Shown piece by piece: positions 1 to 5,515 of a stretch of DNA of 16,250 bases (positions are counted from its first letter, which is position 1; each line of letters opens with the position of its first letter). The DNA lies in assembly GCA_001797745.1 (NCBI GenBank), contig MGQF01000098.1, positions 1 to 16,250 of the forward strand. The letters run 5' to 3'. Source of the stretch: Deltaproteobacteria bacterium RBG_13_52_11 (GTDB lineage Bacteria; Desulfobacterota; B13-G15; RBG-16-54-18). Below the pieces are notes generated by a model. That model was not told where the DNA came from, did not search any database, and was given only the letters and a program-made list of their open reading frames with translations. The position numbers were made by a program, and so were the translations under genes.

Positions 1-84
1 GTGGGTATCTCCACGCTTCTGACGGAGTTCACCGTCCTCATTACGGCTGCGATAGCCGCGCATTCCAGGTGCATCTTTTGCCAT
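1..84 (-). CDS. small hypothetical protein, N-terminus only (runs off the window)
   Basis: The minus strand has an ATG at 84-82 preceded by a strong Shine-Dalgarno (AAAGGAGG, ending about 7 bases before the ATG). The frame stays open to the window edge, giving 28 residues. They begin MAKDAPGMRGYR and are rich in Arg, Gly, Asp and Glu, with no hydrophobic segment. The gene starts 17 bases after the stop of the metallopeptidase gene and so looks like the third member of the repressor/ImmA operon. I do not recognise the family from this fragment. The strong ribosome binding site and operon position make a real gene likely; the function is unknown. Confidence 0.6.
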   Translation of the reverse strand, partial: MAKDAPGMRGYRSRNEDGELRQKRGDTH

Positions 85-101
85 AATCAAAACCTCCTTT
101 T

Positions 102-752
102 TTATTTTTTAAGGGACAAATGCCCTTTTTCAATCTCTTTTGAAATTCGCCGGATGAGTGTACCCGCGGATACGTCATATATTCCAATCAACTTTGTCGC
201 GATAGCATTTATAATATAATCTTGCGAAGACTCGATAGAGACCCCTTGCGACAGGATAAAATCTATTTTTGGCCGAAGCGACTTGACTTCATGAGAAAAG
301 TGTTTTTTCAAAGAAGCCCGGGGTACGAGAACGGCAGCGGCGAAAAAATAAGCCTGCCATTCAAGCCAACCATAGGTATCTTCATCAATGCTAAGAATAA
401 ATTTGTTCCATTCGGAAACGCTTTGAGGATGGATGGAAGAAATTATATCTGAATGAAACACGACGTGACCCAACTCATGGGCCAGAGTAAAACGGTACCT
501 TGATAACCGATGATTATATATAAATTCATCCACGTAAATTACAGTCAGGTCGCCTGAGATGAACCCTTCGATATCAAACGTCTCTTGAAGATTGGGAAAG
601 GGGAAGATATTCAGCCCGAGATCAAATTCTACTATCGTTTCAATATCGACAGGAAGGGTCTCGTTTCGCTTATGTTCTCGCAAAAAATCTTCGGCACGAT
701 TGTTGATGTCCTCATAGGATAGTATCGGAGCGGTTATATTATTCTGCTGCAT
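102..752 (-). CDS. ImmA/IrrE-family zinc metallopeptidase
   Basis: This is a cytoplasmic zinc-dependent protease-like protein of the ImmA/IrrE (COG2856) type. About 216 residues are read from the ATG at 752. HELGH at residues 92-96 is the zincin HExxH motif. A downstream segment with EWQAYFFAAAVLVP matches the usual third-ligand Glu and the helix ending in LVP. In the family, these proteins cleave or regulate a partner XRE repressor, or act as part of toxin-antitoxin-like pairs. The preceding gene encodes just such a repressor and overlaps it by 14 bases, implying translational coupling. An in-frame GTG at 770 would add six residues (MNWKNS); neither start has a clear Shine-Dalgarno, and I prefer the ATG. 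The partner cleavage is family knowledge, not shown here. Confidence 0.85.
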   Translation of the reverse strand: MQQNNITAPILSYEDINNRAEDFLREHKRNETLPVDIETIVEFDLGLNIFPFPNLQETFDIEGFISGDLTVIYVDEFIYNHRLSRYRFTLAHELGHVVFHSDIISSIHPQSVSEWNKFILSIDEDTYGWLEWQAYFFAAAVLVPRASLKKHFSHEVKSLRPKIDFILSQGVSIESSQDYIINAIATKLIGIYDVSAGTLIRRISKEIEKGHLSLKK

Positions 753-1119
753 TGAGTTTTTCCAGTTCACGGGCTAATTTCTCTAATTGTTCTTTATTCA
801 GTTTCTGCCCTTTGAGCGTTCTGAAAACAAGCGGCAGCTTAGAGACAAGGTCTTTGTCTGCAAGGATTTCTTCAGGGATACGCCCCGCTTCGGCTCGGGC
901 TATATCAAAGAACTCCAGCCATTCGTCAGTACCTTCCTTGATTTCCAAGCAGTTCGCGTAATGTGCCAGTTTTGCGCTCGAAGCGGGTGGCGGCAGAATG
1001 CCCCTCTCCAGTTTGCTGATATTGCCCGGATCTAAATCGTGTTCCAGACAAAATTGACGCAGGGTCTTCCCAAGCCCCAGCCTTTTTTTCTTAAAATATT
1101 CCCCAAACATCGTTCCCAT
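739..1119 (-). CDS. XRE-family HTH transcriptional regulator
   Basis: This 126-residue cytoplasmic DNA-binding protein probably represses its own operon. An N-terminal helix-turn-helix covers roughly residues 8-65: FGEYFKKKRLGLGKTLRQF is followed by HDLDPGNISKLERG, the typical XRE recognition-helix pattern, and then LAHYANCLEI. The C-terminal third is a charged helix (KEQLEKLARELEKL). The ATG at 1119 is chosen because GGAGGG lies 4 bases upstream; the open frame extends to 1173, but that extension crosses the promoter. The gene is followed with overlap by an ImmA/IrrE peptidase, the usual partner that relieves repression in mobile elements and stress responses. Whether this pair belongs to a mobile element is not visible. 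Confidence 0.85.
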   Translation of the reverse strand: MGTMFGEYFKKKRLGLGKTLRQFCLEHDLDPGNISKLERGILPPPASSAKLAHYANCLEIKEGTDEWLEFFDIARAEAGRIPEEILADKDLVSKLPLVFRTLKGQKLNKEQLEKLARELEKLNAAE

Positions 1120-1146
1120 GGTGCCCTCCTTCCATTGTAACAAATA

Positions 1147-1171
1147 TACAACGTTGTAATTATTATACAAC
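1147..1171. promoter_or_regulatory. putative operator: TACAAC/GTTGTA half-sites
   Basis: There are three copies of the same hexamer: a perfect 12-bp palindrome TACAACGTTGTA at 1147-1158, plus another TACAAC at 1166-1171. The last copy faces the GTTGTA half-site across 7 bases. The sites overlap the -10 box and expected transcription start of the HTH operon, the position expected for autorepression by the XRE protein. Binding by that protein is inferred. Confidence 0.55.
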
Positions 1172-1189
1172 ATTTATGTAATTTGTCAA
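1162..1189 (-). promoter_or_regulatory. consensus sigma-70 promoter for the repressor/ImmA operon
   Basis: On the minus strand TTGACA (1189-1184) is followed after 16 bases by TATAAT (1167-1162). Both hexamers are exact consensus. Transcription would begin near 1155, about 35 bases before the HTH gene's ATG. The match is strong; use in vivo is inferred. Confidence 0.75.
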
Positions 1190-1215
1190 GAGGTAATTCG
1201 CTCTTTCTTGCCCCC

Positions 1216-1244
1216 TTGAGCCCCTCCCCATTTGCTGGTATCTT
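1216..1244 (+). promoter_or_regulatory. weak sigma-70-like promoter candidate for the kinase/regulator operon
   Basis: TTGAGC at 1216-1221 and TATCTT at 1239-1244 are separated by 17 bases, each matching 4 of 6 consensus bases. They lie about 40 bases ahead of the histidine kinase ATG in the divergent gap with the repressor operon. The match is weak and other starts are possible. Confidence 0.25.
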
Positions 1245-1282
1245 AAAGGGGACCCCGCAACGAAAAAGAGGAAGGATAAGGC

Positions 1283-2509
1283 ATGTCTTTCAAGAGGGCC
1301 CTGCGGTTCCTCGCCCTGATGGTCTTTATCTGTGTGGTGGTGGTGCTCCTGGCCCGCAGCAGCATTTGGGAACTGCGGTCCAGGGCGGAGCAGGGGTTTA
1401 CCCACCAGCGATTGGCCGATCTGCAAGAGGTGGCCAGGGGGAAGCACACCCTGCAAGCCCCCCTCTACCTCGTGACCCCTCAAGGGGAGGTCCGTCCCCT
1501 GGGAAAGGCCTCCCCCCTGCAAATGGGAGAGAACATCCGTGCCCAACTCTCATCTTTCTCATCCGGCCCTGGGGGGTTCCGCCACAGAGATCAGTATTGG
1601 GTGTATCTACCCTTGACGGATGGCGGGTACCTCCTCTCCAGCACCCCCTACCAAGAGGTCATCGCCTGGACCACAGGGTTTGAGGTACGGGAGATCAGGA
1701 ACGTGATCCTCGTCATGGTGGCCTTTGGGGTCTTGGCCCTGGTCTGGATGTGGGCGGACAGGAGGGCTGTGATGGCGGCACAAAAGGCGCAGATGGTGGA
1801 GGAGTTGGAGAGGAAGGTTCAGGAGAGGACCGACGCCTTGCAGAGGATGAACCGCTTGGCCAGACTCGGGGAGTTCTCCGCCGGCCTGGCCCATGAGATC
1901 CGCAACCCCCTGGGCTCCCTGGTGACTGCTGCCAAGCTCCTCCCCGATGCTATGGGGGGGGAACAGGAGGAGTTGGTCGGGGTGATCAAACGGGAGTCTG
2001 CCCGGCTTGACCGTTTTCTTGCCGATTTCCTCCACTTCTCCAAGGCCCCCCTCCCCCGGATCAAAATGAATCCCCTGCATCCCATTCTGCAGCGGGCCCT
2101 GGAGGGGCTCAAAAAGGGTGAGGCATTCCAGAAGGTGCGGGTTATCTATCGTCTTGACCCGCAGGTAAAGGAGGCCCCTTGCGATCCGGAGCAGCTGGAG
2201 CAGGTCTTTTGGAACATTGCCCTCAACGGGGCCCAGGCAATAGGAGGGGAAGGAGAGCTCCTCGTCTCCTCCAGTCGCAATGGGCGCTGGGTGGAGATAT
2301 CAATCCGGGACACAGGGCCGGGGATACCCCCTGAGAGGAGGGAACAGATCTTCGAGCCTCTTTACACGGAGAAGCGGAAAGGGACAGGGTTAGGGCTCTC
2401 CATTGCCAGCAGGATTGTGGAGGCCCACGGAGGCTTTATCCAGGTGGCAAGCGACGCCCGCTCCTGGACCCTCTTTACCATCTCCCTTCCTCTACAGGAT
2501 GAAGGATGA
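1283..2509 (+). CDS. membrane sensor histidine kinase of an NtrB/ZraS-like two-component system
   Basis: This inner-membrane sensor kinase should autophosphorylate and pass phosphate to the regulator encoded next. It has 408 residues. The first transmembrane helix is at about 8-24, a periplasmic sensor stretch of about 115 residues that I do not recognise follows, and the second helix is at about 141-159. A charged linker helix then leads into the HisKA domain, with the H-box AHEIRNP and phospho-acceptor His204. The ATPase domain shows the N-box (NIALN, Asn315), G1 DTGPGIP from Asp343 and G2 GTGLGLS from Gly367. The start follows an AGGAAGGA Shine-Dalgarno. Its stop overlaps the next ATG (ATGA), so the pair is translationally coupled. 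The signal sensed cannot be named: no PAS, HAMP or metal motif is obvious. Confidence 0.93.
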   Translation: MSFKRALRFLALMVFICVVVVLLARSSIWELRSRAEQGFTHQRLADLQEVARGKHTLQAPLYLVTPQGEVRPLGKASPLQMGENIRAQLSSFSSGPGGFRHRDQYWVYLPLTDGGYLLSSTPYQEVIAWTTGFEVREIRNVILVMVAFGVLALVWMWADRRAVMAAQKAQMVEELERKVQERTDALQRMNRLARLGEFSAGLAHEIRNPLGSLVTAAKLLPDAMGGEQEELVGVIKRESARLDRFLADFLHFSKAPLPRIKMNPLHPILQRALEGLKKGEAFQKVRVIYRLDPQVKEAPCDPEQLEQVFWNIALNGAQAIGGEGELLVSSSRNGRWVEISIRDTGPGIPPERREQIFEPLYTEKRKGTGLGLSIASRIVEAHGGFIQVASDARSWTLFTISLPLQDEG

Positions 2510-3858
2510 TGGGACGGGAATACAAAGGTCACATCTTGGTGGTGGATGATGAGCCTTCCATGAGGACGACCCTATCCATCCTCTTGAAGAGGGAAGGGTA
2601 CCAGGTATCTCAGGCGAGTGACGGTGTTGAGGCGATAAAGATGCTGGAACCGGGGGAGTACGACATGGTCCTCACCGATTTGAAGATGGAGGGGGTAGAC
2701 GGAATAGAACTCCTGCGCCACGTGCGGGCCGCCGCCCCCCAGACCGAGGTCCTCATCTTCACCGCCTACGGGACGATAGCCACTGCCGTCGAGGCGATGA
2801 AGCTGGGAGCATATGACTACATCGGCAAGCCCTTTGATGAAGAGGAGCTCCTCTTGAAGGTGGCCAGGGCCTTGGAGCGCAAGGCCTTGGTCAAGGAGGT
2901 CCAGGATTTGCGGGCAGAGCTCAGGGGGCAGGGGGGGGTGAAACTGATCATCGCCGCGAGTAAAGAGATGAGGGAGGTCTTGGCGACGATAGACCAGGTT
3001 GCCCCCACCGAGGCCACCGTCCTGATCGAAGGTGAGAGCGGTACAGGGAAAGAGCTCGTCGCCCGGGCCATCCACCGGGGGAGTCCCCGCAGCGATTGTC
3101 CCTTCATACCCATCAACTGTAGTACCTTTCCCGACACCCTCCTGGAGAGTGAGCTGTTCGGATATGAAAAGGGTGCCTTCACCGGCGCGGACAAGGGGCG
3201 CAAGGGGCTCTTTGAGGCGGCCCATAAGGGGACCCTCTTTCTGGATGAGATCGGTGACATGCCCCGCCCCCTCCAGGGCAAGCTCCTGCGGGTCTTGCAG
3301 GAGGGGGAGGTGAGGAGGTTGGGGAGCACGGCACCGATCCGGGTCCAGGTGCGCATAGTGACCGCCACCAACAAAGAGATCGAGTCCCTGGTGGCCCAAG
3401 GCATCCTTCGAGATGACCTCTTCTACCGCCTCAACGTGGTCAGGATCCACATACCCCCCCTGCGAGAGAGGCCCGATGACATTATGCCCCTGGCCCAGCA
3501 CTTCTTGGAGATCTATAGCAAGAGGGCCCAAAAGGAGATCATGGGGTTTGCCCCTGATGCGGCCCAGGCCATGCTCGATCATCCCTGGCCTGGGAACGTG
3601 CGGGAGCTGGAGAACGCGGTGGAGCGGGGGTTGATCCTCTGCCGATCCTCCTCTATTACCTCGCAGGACCTCTCCCTCGGGCTTCCCTTCTTTGATGCGG
3701 GGTTTGGAAAAGGGGTTACCCTCAAAGAGTTACAACGACGTCACACCCTCTCTGTCCTGGAACGGCACGGCGGCAACCAGGCCAAGGCGGCCCGTGAGCT
3801 CGGGATCGGGCGCAACACCCTTTGGAGACGCTTGAAGGAGTACGGGATCATCTCATAG
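2506..3858 (+). CDS. sigma-54-dependent NtrC-family response regulator
   Basis: This cytoplasmic transcription activator has 450 residues in the standard three-domain layout. The receiver domain (about 8-120) has the acidic pair Asp14/Asp15, phospho-acceptor Asp58 (LTDLKM) and Lys108 (GKPF). The AAA+ domain has Walker A GESGTGKE at 176-183, the sigma-54 contact loop GAFTGA at 223-228 intact, Walker B LFLDEIGD, and the PWPGNVRELEN segment. A Fis-type helix-turn-helix ends the protein (about 406-450: NQAKAARELGIGRNTLWRRL). The intact GAFTGA loop means it should work with sigma-54 RNA polymerase. It overlaps the kinase gene by 4 bases. A near-consensus sigma-54 promoter lies 1.5 kb downstream before the first U32 gene, a plausible but unproven target. 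Confidence 0.95.
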   Translation: MMGREYKGHILVVDDEPSMRTTLSILLKREGYQVSQASDGVEAIKMLEPGEYDMVLTDLKMEGVDGIELLRHVRAAAPQTEVLIFTAYGTIATAVEAMKLGAYDYIGKPFDEEELLLKVARALERKALVKEVQDLRAELRGQGGVKLIIAASKEMREVLATIDQVAPTEATVLIEGESGTGKELVARAIHRGSPRSDCPFIPINCSTFPDTLLESELFGYEKGAFTGADKGRKGLFEAAHKGTLFLDEIGDMPRPLQGKLLRVLQEGEVRRLGSTAPIRVQVRIVTATNKEIESLVAQGILRDDLFYRLNVVRIHIPPLRERPDDIMPLAQHFLEIYSKRAQKEIMGFAPDAAQAMLDHPWPGNVRELENAVERGLILCRSSSITSQDLSLGLPFFDAGFGKGVTLKELQRRHTLSVLERHGGNQAKAARELGIGRNTLWRRLKEYGIIS

Positions 3859-3893
3859 TTATCTGCCATTGAATAAACCGATGATGGTGAGGA

Positions 3894-4385
3894 TTACATG
3901 GATAGTGAGACCGCAGTGAGCAGTAGTACTATGATTCCCAATGCAAGGTTTACTTTGACAAGGTCTAACGAAATCTTCTTTAATCTTGACGATTGTTTCT
4001 CATTTACTTGTGAAGAAAATTTCTCGATTTTTTTATTCAGTATCAATCCTCTGTAAAAGTGGATAATAATCATTGTGGCGACGCACAAATGTTTTAAAGC
4101 AATCACCACATTCCAACTTTTTTTCAGATCCAAAAAAGATGTATAGTTTTTGTCATAGTACAACATGATAATACCCGTCGCAATGAGCAGAAGGATACTA
4201 ATGTTAGCCAGTGGAGTGTAGCGTTTTGCAACCTCCTTCATCAGTTTGCCAACCATAGGCGGCGATTCCAAAGCTGCTTTCGAGCCTGGTAATATTACCA
4301 AAAGAGTCATCAAGATTCCGCCAATCCACACTACTGTTCCCATAACATGGAGAAAATGGCTCAATGCCACTACCCAGAGAGTCAT
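3894..4385 (-). CDS. CopD-like integral membrane protein
   Basis: This inner-membrane protein of 163 residues has about four transmembrane helices (roughly 5-30, 58-77, 88-112 and 140-162). The first helix, SHFLHVMGTVVWIGGI, and the third, LKHLCVATMIIIHFY, carry the His and Trp-Ile-Gly-Gly pattern of CopD / copper-resistance D domains, which are linked to copper handling. The ATG at 4385 is preceded by AAGGAGGTG. The gene is the last of three minus-strand genes after an ArsR-type regulator and a tiny Cys-rich protein, which supports a metal- or redox-related role. Copper specificity is only a family association; an unrelated four-helix protein with a similar pattern cannot be excluded. Confidence 0.6.
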   Translation of the reverse strand: MTLWVVALSHFLHVMGTVVWIGGILMTLLVILPGSKAALESPPMVGKLMKEVAKRYTPLANISILLLIATGIIMLYYDKNYTSFLDLKKSWNVVIALKHLCVATMIIIHFYRGLILNKKIEKFSSQVNEKQSSRLKKISLDLVKVNLALGIIVLLLTAVSLSM

Positions 4386-4474
4386 TGTACACCTCCTTCC
4401 GACAAATCCTGCACATAGGCCAAAGGGGACAGGGATTTTTTTCTGCTTTCCCCTCCCCCTTGGCGATGCTCCAC

Positions 4475-4576
4475 TTACTTAGACTTCTTGGCCTTCTTTT
4501 TGCCTTTGGTTGCTTTCACACTCTTTTGTTTGCGTGGAATGCATCCACAGCCGCAGTCGTTCTTTTTTTCTGCCAT
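4475..4576 (-). CDS. 33-residue Cys- and Lys-rich small protein
   Basis: A short open frame begins at the ATG 4576-4574 after the ribosome binding site AAAGGTGGT and ends with TAA at 4477-4475. The N-terminal part holds DCGCGC (residues 7-12), a compact triple-Cys motif suited to binding a soft metal or forming redox thiols. The rest is strongly basic (about 14 Lys plus Arg). It lies 65 bases after an ArsR-type regulator that carries a similar CTCGC motif, and 89 bases before a CopD-like gene. An operator-like palindrome sits just upstream. Known metallochaperones are longer, so I make no family assignment. The good Shine-Dalgarno, non-random composition and operon position argue for a real gene. 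Confidence 0.7.
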   Translation of the reverse strand: MAEKKNDCGCGCIPRKQKSVKATKGKKKAKKSK

Positions 4577-4604
4577 CTTAATCACCACCTTTCTGTTTAA
4601 GAGT

Positions 4605-4620
4605 TTAAGCAATAACTTAA
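4605..4620. promoter_or_regulatory. second ArsR-type operator candidate
   Basis: TTAAGCAATAACTTAA matches the perfect palindrome in front of the ArsR gene at 14 of 16 positions. It lies 28 bases upstream of the small Cys-rich gene's ATG. It may give that gene and the CopD-like gene their own regulated transcription start. The regulator-site link is inferred from the repetition. Confidence 0.5.
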
Positions 4621-4641
4621 CTATATGCGCAAAAAAACTGC

Positions 4642-5055
4642 CTACCTTTTCATGGACTCCAATTCTTTTAACCTTTGTCGTACGGTACTAAGCTCATCTC
4701 TGAGTTCTTCCTCATACTTTTTTAGGGATTCCAAGCTTGATCTTTCTAATTCAGATTCTCTAAATTTTCCTGTCCCTTGGCATCCGCATGTACAAACTTC
4801 ATTTAATAGTTGCCGGCAATTTTCCATCGCTTTCTCATCTATTGAATATGGTATCCAGTATCCTTTCCTCTCGCTTCTGACAAGACCTGCTTGTTTCAGT
4901 ATCTTGAGGTGTTGGGATACAGCCGCAGTCGTTATCCCTATTGTTATGGCGATATCCTTAGCACCTAAAGGTCCTTGGGCTTTTAGTAGATCGATTATTT
5001 TTACGCGTGTTTCCACGCTCAGCACTTTAAATATCTCGGAAGGTTCTATTTTCAT
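4642..5055 (-). CDS. ArsR-family HTH regulator with C-terminal Cys motif and coiled coil
   Basis: This cytoplasmic DNA-binding repressor has 137 residues. A winged helix covers about 5-75: LSVETRVKIIDLLK, then TTAAVSQHLKILKQAGLV as the recognition region, then the wing SERKGYWIPYS. Cys80, Cys88, Cys90 and Cys92 (VCTCGC) follow, a possible metal or thiol sensor. The classic ELCVCDL metal site of the alpha-3 helix is absent. Residues about 98-137 form a charged helical tail (SLESLKKYEEELRDEL), probably a coiled coil not found in minimal ArsR proteins. No clear Shine-Dalgarno precedes the ATG. It is first in an operon with a Cys-rich small protein and a CopD-like membrane protein. Autorepression is likely from the palindrome at 5081-5096. 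Confidence 0.85.
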   Translation of the reverse strand: MKIEPSEIFKVLSVETRVKIIDLLKAQGPLGAKDIAITIGITTAAVSQHLKILKQAGLVRSERKGYWIPYSIDEKAMENCRQLLNEVCTCGCQGTGKFRESELERSSLESLKKYEEELRDELSTVRQRLKELESMKR

Positions 5056-5080
5056 AGGTCAAAACTGTATAATTAAGTTA

Positions 5081-5096
5081 TTAAGCAATTGCTTAA
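5081..5096. promoter_or_regulatory. perfect palindrome, likely ArsR operator
   Basis: TTAAGCAATTGCTTAA is a perfect 16-bp palindrome 26 bases upstream of the ArsR-type gene's ATG. The adjoining TTAAGTTATT (5073-5082) repeats, in inverse orientation, half of the second copy at 4605-4620. Dyads of this kind in the promoter are typical for homodimeric ArsR repressors. Confidence 0.6.
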
Positions 5097-5183
5097 ATAT
5101 ATAACTAAGATTTGTGCATGTCAAGCTCTTTTTGAGGGAAATTCATAAGACTCGAAATTGGCAGATAAGCAGGTGAAGTCAGA

Positions 5184-5210
5184 CAGGTATTCCGCTGCAC
5201 TTCCTACCTG
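5184..5210. repeat. inverted repeat CAGGTA-N15-TACCTG
   Basis: CAGGTA (5184-5189) and TACCTG (5205-5210) are an exact 6-bp inverted repeat, extended to 8 bp with one mismatch. Weaker flanking complementarity (GCAGGTGAAG against CTTACTTGC) makes a longer imperfect hairpin. It is centred about 150 bases before the predicted sigma-54 start, so it may be an activator site or a structured element. Confidence 0.4.
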
Positions 5211-5244
5211 ACGCTTACTTGCGCCGTTCCACCCTGTAACAATC

Positions 5245-5259
5245 GTTCCAATATGGAAC
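5245..5259. promoter_or_regulatory. dyad GTTCCAATATGGAAC, candidate enhancer (activator) site
   Basis: This is a 15-bp inverted repeat with 6-bp arms and a 3-base centre, located about 97 bases upstream of the predicted sigma-54 transcription start. NtrC-family activators normally bind dyads 80-150 bases upstream. Which activator binds is unknown; the NtrC-type regulator at 2506-3858 is the obvious candidate. Confidence 0.45.
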
Positions 5260-5322
5260 AAGCCTTTTTCTGCCATTACCAATTTCCTCTTTAAAATTAA
5301 AGGGTTAAAAATCTCCTCTCAC

Positions 5323-5338
5323 TGGCATGGTGTTTGCT
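5323..5338 (+). promoter_or_regulatory. near-consensus sigma-54 (-24/-12) promoter
   Basis: TGGCATGGTGTTTGCT matches the sigma-54 consensus TGGCACG-N4-TTGCW with a single mismatch. The invariant GG (5324-5325) and GC (5336-5337) are separated by exactly 10 bases. Transcription would start near 5349, giving a ~167-base leader before the first U32 gene and probably covering the following radical SAM gene. Upstream dyads provide possible activator sites. Confidence 0.75.
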
Positions 5339-5515
5339 AATACTATTGTCTTTCTTTGATACGGGGGGTGACAGAGAGCTGCCCTGTTCTCGTGGTCATC
5401 ACCAGGGAGGGGCTCATATACTTTGCTCGTGTTTAAATAGACTAAGGAAAGAGGGTGAAGCGCCGCTTGAGGCCGGTACTGTGAAAATGAATAAAATGAC
5501 AGGAGGATTTGAACT

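Larger units (their letters stand above)
5106..5515 (+). other. 410-base gene-free regulatory region and leader before the first U32 gene
   Basis: I find no credible gene here. The left half (5106-5320) holds dyads; the middle holds a sigma-54 promoter (5323-5338). The right part (about 5349-5515) would be a ~167-base untranslated leader. It has short pairings, for example GGTGA 5367-5371 with TCACC 5399-5403, and AAGC-GCC-GCTT at 5458-5468. It ends in a good Shine-Dalgarno (AGGAGG, 5501-5506). It matches no riboswitch class I recognise. Confidence 0.6.

Noticed and set aside
1..219. Plus-strand 72-codon open frame at the left edge
   Set aside because: It overlaps antisense the ribosome binding site, start and coding sequence of the minus-strand operon and has no ribosome binding site or recognisable sequence.
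1183..1683. Plus-strand 166-codon frame overlapping the kinase start
   Set aside because: Pro/Gly/Arg-rich shadow of the kinase gene in a GC-rich region; no Shine-Dalgarno, no domain.
2572..3582. Long minus-strand frame inside the NtrC-type gene
   Set aside because: Antisense of a clear three-domain regulator; His/Leu/Gly-rich composition typical of shadow frames.
5170..5223. Imperfect hairpin considered as a rho-independent terminator or IS end
   Set aside because: Many mismatches, no T-run, no transposase or target-site duplication; kept only as an inverted repeat.
5363..5470. Possible known riboswitch (cobalamin, TPP, SAM) in the leader
   Set aside because: Signature boxes of these classes are not present in the sequence as read.
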